64,000 bases of DNA from Ceratothoa steindachneri (Eukaryota > Arthropoda > Malacostraca > Isopoda > Cymothoidae): NCBI GenBank assembly GCA_963969495.1, contig OZ018324.1, forward strand, positions 42,530,609 through 42,594,608, given 5' to 3'. Position 1 is the stretch's first letter. Every line of letters starts with the position of its first letter. This document shows, one piece after another, positions 58,300-64,000 of the stretch. The position numbers and the translations under genes were made by a program. Below the pieces are notes generated by a model, which was not told where the DNA came from, searched no databases, and saw nothing but the letters and a program-made list of their open reading frames with translations.

Positions 58300-59041
58300 G
58301 GCTTCTGTACTAAGATTAAAAATTAAATTTTTTTAAAAAAGCACCCATGGTTAAATTTTCTGATAATTCTCTGTAATTCTCTGGCTTTTAAAAAAAATCA
58401 CAAAATGTCGATACTTATATTTATTTCTGAACTTCATCATTTTGTTTTTTGATATTATAAAAGAATTATTAGAAATAACTTTGCCAAAAAAAACATAAGT
58501 CATAACCAAACTAAGATGAAATTATTATTGATATACTCAAAAAAATCTCCTTAAATTATAGAGTTAGTAATGACGAGGTAATGGCTTCGCCACTTCCCCT
58601 GTAAGCTTGTGCTTTGCTACTAAGATTAAAATTTAAAATCTAAAAAAAATGAAGCCATGGTTAAATTTTTATAAATTTTCTGAACTTTGCCAATTATAAC
58701 AATTTTAAAAAGGAAATCTAAACTAAATTTCACCCCTTTCAAAATATCACGTTGCTAAAATATTGAGTTATAGAAGGATAGACGATATATAAAAATAAAT
58801 TTTCTGAACTTCACCATTTGTAATTCTTTGGGTTTGAAAATATTTCACAAAATTTCGATACTTATATTTATTTCTGAACTTCATCATTTTTTTTTTTTTT
58901 ATATTATAAAAGAATTATTAAAAACAACTTTGATAAAAAAAAGCATAAGTCATTTGTCCACTAAAGAAAACAACATTTATTAATTTTTCACCCCATCTTC
59001 AAAAATCCCGTTTTACAATTATAGAGTTAGTGATGATGATT
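58300..59041. repeat. AT-rich direct repeat, two copies
   Basis: Copy 1 (about 58300-58580) and copy 2 (58609-59041) share TACTAAGATTAAAA, CCATGGTTAAATTTT, CGATACTTATATTTATTTC, ATATTATAAAAGAATTATTA and ATTATAGAGTTAGT in the same order. Copy 2 has about 140 bp extra in the middle. No coding sequence. GAAGCC/GGCTTC words flank copy 1. Confidence 0.75.
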
Positions 59042-59430
59042 AAAGAATTTGCAATAAGGGATTGTAAGACATGTTAGAAGGAAGAAAATTAGGGTCAACA
59101 AGTCTAACAAAAATTTCTCATTAAATCATTTTTCTTCCTTCCCTCTTCATACGGGTAAATATTGATTAATTCATGTTTAAATCGCGTAAATAAAATAGAA
59201 GGTTTAATCCATATATTTTTTTATCAAGAACAATGAAAGATTTTCATGATTTCGAAAGCCTAAATTCTGGGGTCAGCGAATAAGGTATTTTGTATAAAAA
59301 TAAGTATGAAAATTTTTTAAAAATTCAAATGATCATTATTTCAGTCATGAGAGAAGAACGGAACATTTTTATAATGCTATCTGGCAGAATAGGTTGTTTT
59401 TTAGTTGACAAATAAAGAGCCGCTGAGTGC
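59042..59430. other. AT-rich DNA, nothing recognised
   Basis: No supported gene. Confidence 0.5.

Positions 59431-59495
<65 letters not shown>
59431..59495. repeat. (TA)n microsatellite
   Basis: About 65 bp of TA, about 90 bp from the hammerhead-like motif. Confidence 0.95.
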
Positions 59496-59497
<2 letters not shown>

Positions 59498-59579
59498 TCT
59501 CCACGAAGCTTAGCCGTGAAACCTGCCTTTACTTTTGAGGAGAAATACTAGAGCCACCAGCAACGGATATAACATCATT

Positions 59580-59630
59580 TACTTTTCGACACGTTTCGAA
59601 ACTCCAAGTATTCTTCTTCAGGCTAAAATA
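59580..59630 (-). ncRNA. Hammerhead-like ribozyme motif of a Penelope-like element
   Basis: On the minus strand CTGAAGA (59615-59621) fits the CUGANGA core. It is followed by a GAATACT-TGG-AGTTTC stem II, then GAAACGTGTC (59588-59597), which supplies GAAA, a one- or two-pair stem III and the UC cleavage site. Flanking T/A-rich strands could give a weak stem I. The same GAAA-NGNG-TC arrangement occurs at 34407-34416 beside a Penelope nuclease remnant. No Penelope coding sequence is seen next to this copy. The short stem III fits what is known of retroelement hammerheads. Confidence 0.45.
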
Positions 59631-62600
59631 CAATATTAGAAAAATTAATACCTATAAAGGTAATATGAACAGGCAGTGGTCAAAAAGACATTGAATACTA
59701 ATAAAATGTATATTAATGTAAAAGTATAAGAAGCATAAACAAATGTTTTTTAATTGCCAAAAGAGAATAAGTTTTTATTTGTTTAAAATACGAACAAGTG
59801 GTAGTCAAAATTGCTTTAAAAATAGCCAAAAACACTAGTTAAAATAAAAACTTTAAGCTGAATAAATAACTGTATTTTAAAATTGAAAAAAAAACAACTG
59901 TAAGAGCAAAAAACATTTACCCGAATAAACGTTTACTAGAAAATTGCCCCCTCCCCCCAAAATGGGGCTTTAAGTACTTACTGAAGAGGATCCATCCCAT
60001 AGAGTGAATGATGGATTAGATTAAGGGCTAATATTTTTAAGTTTCAGGCTCGAAAAAGTGACGCTTGAGAGAGATGGAAAGGGACTACTACGACCACCTA
60101 ACCAACTGTAGTTAAAATTTAGTTAATTAATAAGGGTACTGCACTAAAATATTCATTGAGAGTAGGTTTGTAGTGTTTTATATATGTATAAAGTTTCAAG
60201 GGTTCTTTGCCATTGTTGATTGTTATTAAAGGCTAATATGTACTCTAAAATTAGCAATAGAGATATCGGTCTTATAATTTATGGTGTGTTCCATAATACA
60301 AGACTTTTCTTTATACTCAATATTTTGCCCTTGCGCCAACTAATTGCAATATGAGCAAGGGATATGCAGGCCCCAGCGGAGCAAGCCCCCCTCTGACGCC
60401 AGAGCATGCTTTTTCTGCAATTTATCTTTTTTTTGTTGTTTAATTGCAGCTTACTGTGTTTTATAGATTTTGGTGTTTTCTCTTATCTTTTCTCTTGTTT
60501 GTTCTTTCTTTTCTTTTTATTATAGCCAAATAATAAGGCTAATTTTACAACAGTACTTATGCCCATGCATGAAATCACACGGGTTTATTTCTGAATTAAA
60601 GAACTGTTAACTGTCTTAATATTTGGCTTAGTGATGTATACAAGCTATTTACAAAATTACCTTTGAAATTTTTTTCGAAGTATAAAGCACATATTAGCCT
60701 TTAATATACTCATTTAATTAGCTAAAAATTGCCTTTAACTATAATGATTCGGATGCATTTTGTCAGATGTAAATTGGACGAATGAGAAAAAATCAATATT
60801 TTTTAACTTTTTTGTTTAAAATTTTTTCCATTAAAGTAACCCTTCAAAAAAAGGTGCTTAATATTGTCTAAGCTTGGTTCAACGCAGAAAGCTCCCTCAC
60901 GCAAGGAAACGGAGGCGGAGAGGATTTACTTGGATGACTGACCAAAATTCAATCCATTCTGCAGCTTTATTTATCCCTAGATTCCAATTCTAATGAAAAC
61001 TTGTGTGCAGAAATGATTAATGAATAGGATGTACGAGTGAGGGTTACGAATCGCAGATAACCTCCAAAAAGGAGTATTTGAGCTATTGGAGAGATTTTAA
61101 ATTGAGGTGAAATTCGACAGGAGAATCTCTCACCCAATGATGTAAGAAAAGGGCAGTGAAGAAAGTAAAGAGGATAGAAGTGCATATGTGTGAAAGATTT
61201 ATAGCCGCAAATCATCCTACAGCAGCATCATATGCGATCATTTTCACCTGACGCACTCTTGTTTGCTGGGCATATATTCAATAAAAGCCTGGATCTCACA
61301 TATTTGAGTTTGAGGGGACTAATGAGCCTGCAAAAAGGAGATTTTCAACTGCAAATTCTGTAGCATAATACTGGTTCGAATGAAAGAATTTGGGGTATAT
61401 TTCGTGAAATCTATTTAATAGACGGAAAAAATACCTTATTAGAAATAAGAGCTTTACAAATTTGTTCAAAATATGATCCACTGTATTCAAATGTTCTTTT
61501 GCCAACGAACGCTATGACAAATTTAAATTCCCATTTAAATAACTTATCATTTTATTAGACTTTAAAAGTCTCCGCTACTTCAACTTTGGCTTCTTTGGTG
61601 GCAAATCAATTATATAATATGAACCGTCCCAAGTAAGTTAAAAATTATTAGTGCGTTAGTAAGACTGACTTTAAATAATTGGAGTGTGACAAAATTGAAA
61701 ACTAAGCCCCGTAGATTTTTGATTACTGATTTGAGAAGTGTTTGGTGATCCTTCTCTCATACCAAATATGATACATCTCTTTTAATCATCAATGTTTGCT
61801 TTAAATTTTGTTTTCGATCCATTTTGCTATTTGAAAACTACCCTATGCGATGTTGTATTATCCAAGAATATCATCAAAATACAAGAAGCAACTGAGGAGG
61901 GAGTGACGAGTTTGCTCCAGGTTATAGAACTCTTTTTTGAGGATTTCTTTCCTCCAGCTCTCAGGATATCTTACATAACTCTGGTTCCTGTTATTAATAT
62001 TGAACCAAAAATATTGCCTTTGTTCTTGTTTACATGAGTAATTTTCTTCTTACCCTTCGTGATCTAGTATAATGTATAATAATACTGTCAAAATTGAAGT
62101 TATTTCACTGTGTAGCGGCCCCACAATTCTTATCCATTTGAAAAAATGAACTGGCCCAAATACGCAAGACAGTCCAGAAAGGTTTTCTTGGAAATGTTAA
62201 AGCAAAAAATGCAAACACTCTAAGAACACGTCCTCGATAAGGAGTTGGTTTTTGTTTGCAAAATCAAGATCTCAACTAAGGCAAACGATTCATAGTATTT
62301 ATTGCGGGATTAATAAAATTTGAATAATAACAGAAAGTGGGAATGTGTGAGTTGTAAATAGCTCTGGTTGTCAATATCTCAAAATCTGGTCGGGATGATG
62401 TTCAATTTCTAAAAATTTTAGGATGGGAAGGGTATGTTTAATTGATATATCTAACCTAACCTATTATTACATCAATAAAGTAAATACATTTTTAACTTTG
62501 GGTTCCTTCTAGATGATTTTGGAGGCAGCTGATATTTAGAGTCCTGCGCTGTTGCTCATTACCGCGTCCCAATTTTCTTCATCCAAATCCTTTCAAGAAC

Positions 62601-63180
62601 ATTTTTAATTAATTAGCTTCGTTCTTCTTCACTGTACTACTTTGACTAGCTTAAAATAGTGATCGGGTGAATTTTTATCTTGTCTTCCACTGCGTCTCGT
62701 CAAAGGTGACAAAGGCTGGATAAGGAGCCCTATCTACTGAAGTTGAGCCCCAGAATTTCTCTTTGCCTGAGAAGACATTGCAGAGAGGCATTAATAGAGG
62801 GGGAGGATACGCAAAATAAGCCCAGTGCTGTGGTGTGGTCCTCGTTAACAAGTGAATCGAGTTAGTGTGTGGATTGCAAGGAGTATACGCGGTGAGGGGA
62901 AGACCTAGGCGCGCGGAAAGAACATAAATGGGAAGGCGCCACAGGTGGAGTTAGAGTGAATAGAGATAGTGAGGGTAGGGTTAAATCGGCTGGATTTGTT
63001 TTTGAGTTAGGAGTGTCATTATGCGAAGAAGTGGGTTGAATATGTCAGATGGAGAATTATGTGGATAAAGTTGTGATAATCAAAATGGGGAAAACCCTAT
63101 TGTCAGGTTTAGTGTATGGCTCCGTCAATAATACAGACAAATAAAAATAAAAAAGGTCTGCTGAAAAAAAAAGTCGCGTG
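59631..63180. other. 3.5 kb DNA, nothing recognised
   Basis: No supported gene. Frames at 60967-61215, 61296-61505 and 61792-62037 are short. A more G-rich patch at about 62.7-63.0 kb has no coding signal I recognise. Confidence 0.5.
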
Positions 63181-63750
63181 CTCTCACTTATTCTGATTTA
63201 TAACCCTACAAGATTCCAAAACTTTGAATAATCCCTAAACTAACCTTGGAGGACCTTGGCAATTCTATCATTCGAGAGTGAATATAACAACATAAGGCTT
63301 TCAAATTTTGTTAGAGTCGGCCGGATAGTGATGATGTTATTAACAAAAAAAAATAATTCCCAGACTAAACTTAGGATAACTTTGGCAATTATATTCTTCG
63401 AAAGAAAATGTAAAACAACATAAGGTTTTCGAATTTCGTTAGAATCGGCCTAATAGTTATGATGCTATTGCCAAAACAAAATAATTCCCGGTCTAACCAG
63501 TGGAAGGCTTTTTCATTTATATGAATTAAAAAAGAATGTAAAAAAACATAAGGGTTTGAAATTTCATTAGAATCGGTCAAATAGTTATGATGTTATTGCC
63601 AAAACAAATTAATTCCCTGGCTAAGCTTGGGAAGACTTTGGCAATTATATTTTCGAATGAAAATGCAAAACAACATAAGGGTTTAAAATTTCGTTAGGAT
63701 CGGCCGTATAGTTACAATGTTATTAAAAAAACAAAGAAAAATAAAACAGG
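63181..63750 (+). repeat. Four-unit tandem array of the 125-bp satellite
   Basis: A leader (CTCTCACTTATTCTGATTTA) matches, inverted, the outer edge of the right arm of the 41-kb foldback element. Then come four units starting at 63231, 63356, 63484 and 63612 (125, 128, 128 bp). Each has CTAA-CTTGG, TTGGCAATTATAT, AAAAC-AACATAAGG, TTTCGTTAGAATCGGCC and ATAGTTATGATGTTATT. The array ends in GACCAACCGATCGAACGA, the counterpart of GACCGACTGACATACAGA at 41.39 kb. Confidence 0.85.
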
Positions 63751-64000
63751 GACCAACCGATCGAACGATTTATGAAATGTAGAGTCACTCGCAACTAGAC
63801 TCGCACGCGACTAATACCTCCCCCATCAAATTTCAACTTTTAATTGGTTTAATTTCTTAATTGTTTATCAAATTATGAAATGAAGTCTATTGAAATTTCT
63901 GGACAGTTTTAGGGGGTGCTTACGTTGTCGAAATGAAGCTGAGTAAGCGAATTTTTGAATGATTTATGAGGGTTGGAGGATTGAAATGTGAATAGGCATT
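63751..64000. other. Window end, nothing recognised
   Basis: The satellite element tail runs to about 63.81 kb, then AT-rich DNA. Confidence 0.5.

Noticed and set aside
1..64000. CRISPR arrays, bacterial operons, phage genes
   Set aside because: No regularly spaced repeats with unique spacers. Composition, microsatellites, LINEs and LTR elements indicate an animal nuclear genome.

Overview
The window looks like repeat-rich, AT-rich nuclear DNA from an arthropod. I infer a crustacean, because several retroelement fragments resemble families I remember from crab and copepod genomes; this cannot be tested without a search. No stretch reads as a confident intact host gene. There is no operon structure, no rRNA, no convincing functional tRNA and no CRISPR array. 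What can be recognised is a graveyard of mobile elements separated by AT-rich DNA and long (TA)n, (GA)n and (CT)n arrays.

Layout. 0.1-4.8 kb: mostly blank, with one frameshifted coding remnant (minus, about 0.93-1.15 kb) and one weak exon candidate (3993-4111). 4.87-6.03 kb: LINE reverse transcriptase remnant (plus). 6.1-7.85 kb: three tandem copies of a tRNA-headed SINE (minus). 8.5-10.5 kb: hAT transposon relic (minus). 10.5-15.7 kb: blank. 15.75-20.35 kb: near full-length jockey-like LINE relic (minus) with ORF1-like, endonuclease, RT, RNase H and C-terminal segments. 22.28-28.51 kb: a Ty3/gypsy-type LTR retrotransposon (minus) with both LTRs, a near-perfect 5-bp target duplication, gag, protease, RT and RNase H, but no integrase.

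28.5-34.1 kb: blank apart from two 16-bp palindromes. 34.4-35.1 kb: Penelope-like element C-terminus (GIY-YIG) with a hammerhead-like motif. 36.2-37.3 kb: CR1-like LINE with an internal deletion. 39.6-40.84 kb: mariner-type transposon with both terminal inverted repeats. 41.1-41.56 kb: foldback element made of a ~123-bp satellite unit; a related four-unit array lies at 63.2-63.75 kb. 42.65-43.5 kb: LINE endonuclease remnant (minus). 44.56-45.36 kb: two more copies of the same SINE (plus).

51.9-52.9 kb: second jockey-like LINE (plus). 53.1-53.6 kb: 3' half of a mariner. 53.75-54.7 kb: third LINE C-terminus (minus). 55.67-57.41 kb: multiply interrupted copy of an uncharacterised cysteine-rich protein family. 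57.7-58.15 kb: an unidentified 150-codon ORF. 58.3-59.04 kb: AT-rich direct repeat. 59.6 kb: a second hammerhead-like Penelope motif.

The elements do not form one functional system. The points most worth following are the hammerhead-like motifs, the tRNA-headed SINE family present at two loci in opposite orientation, the integrase-less LTR element with a variable minisatellite in its LTRs, the foldback/satellite family and the repeated contact between (TA)n arrays and element ends.
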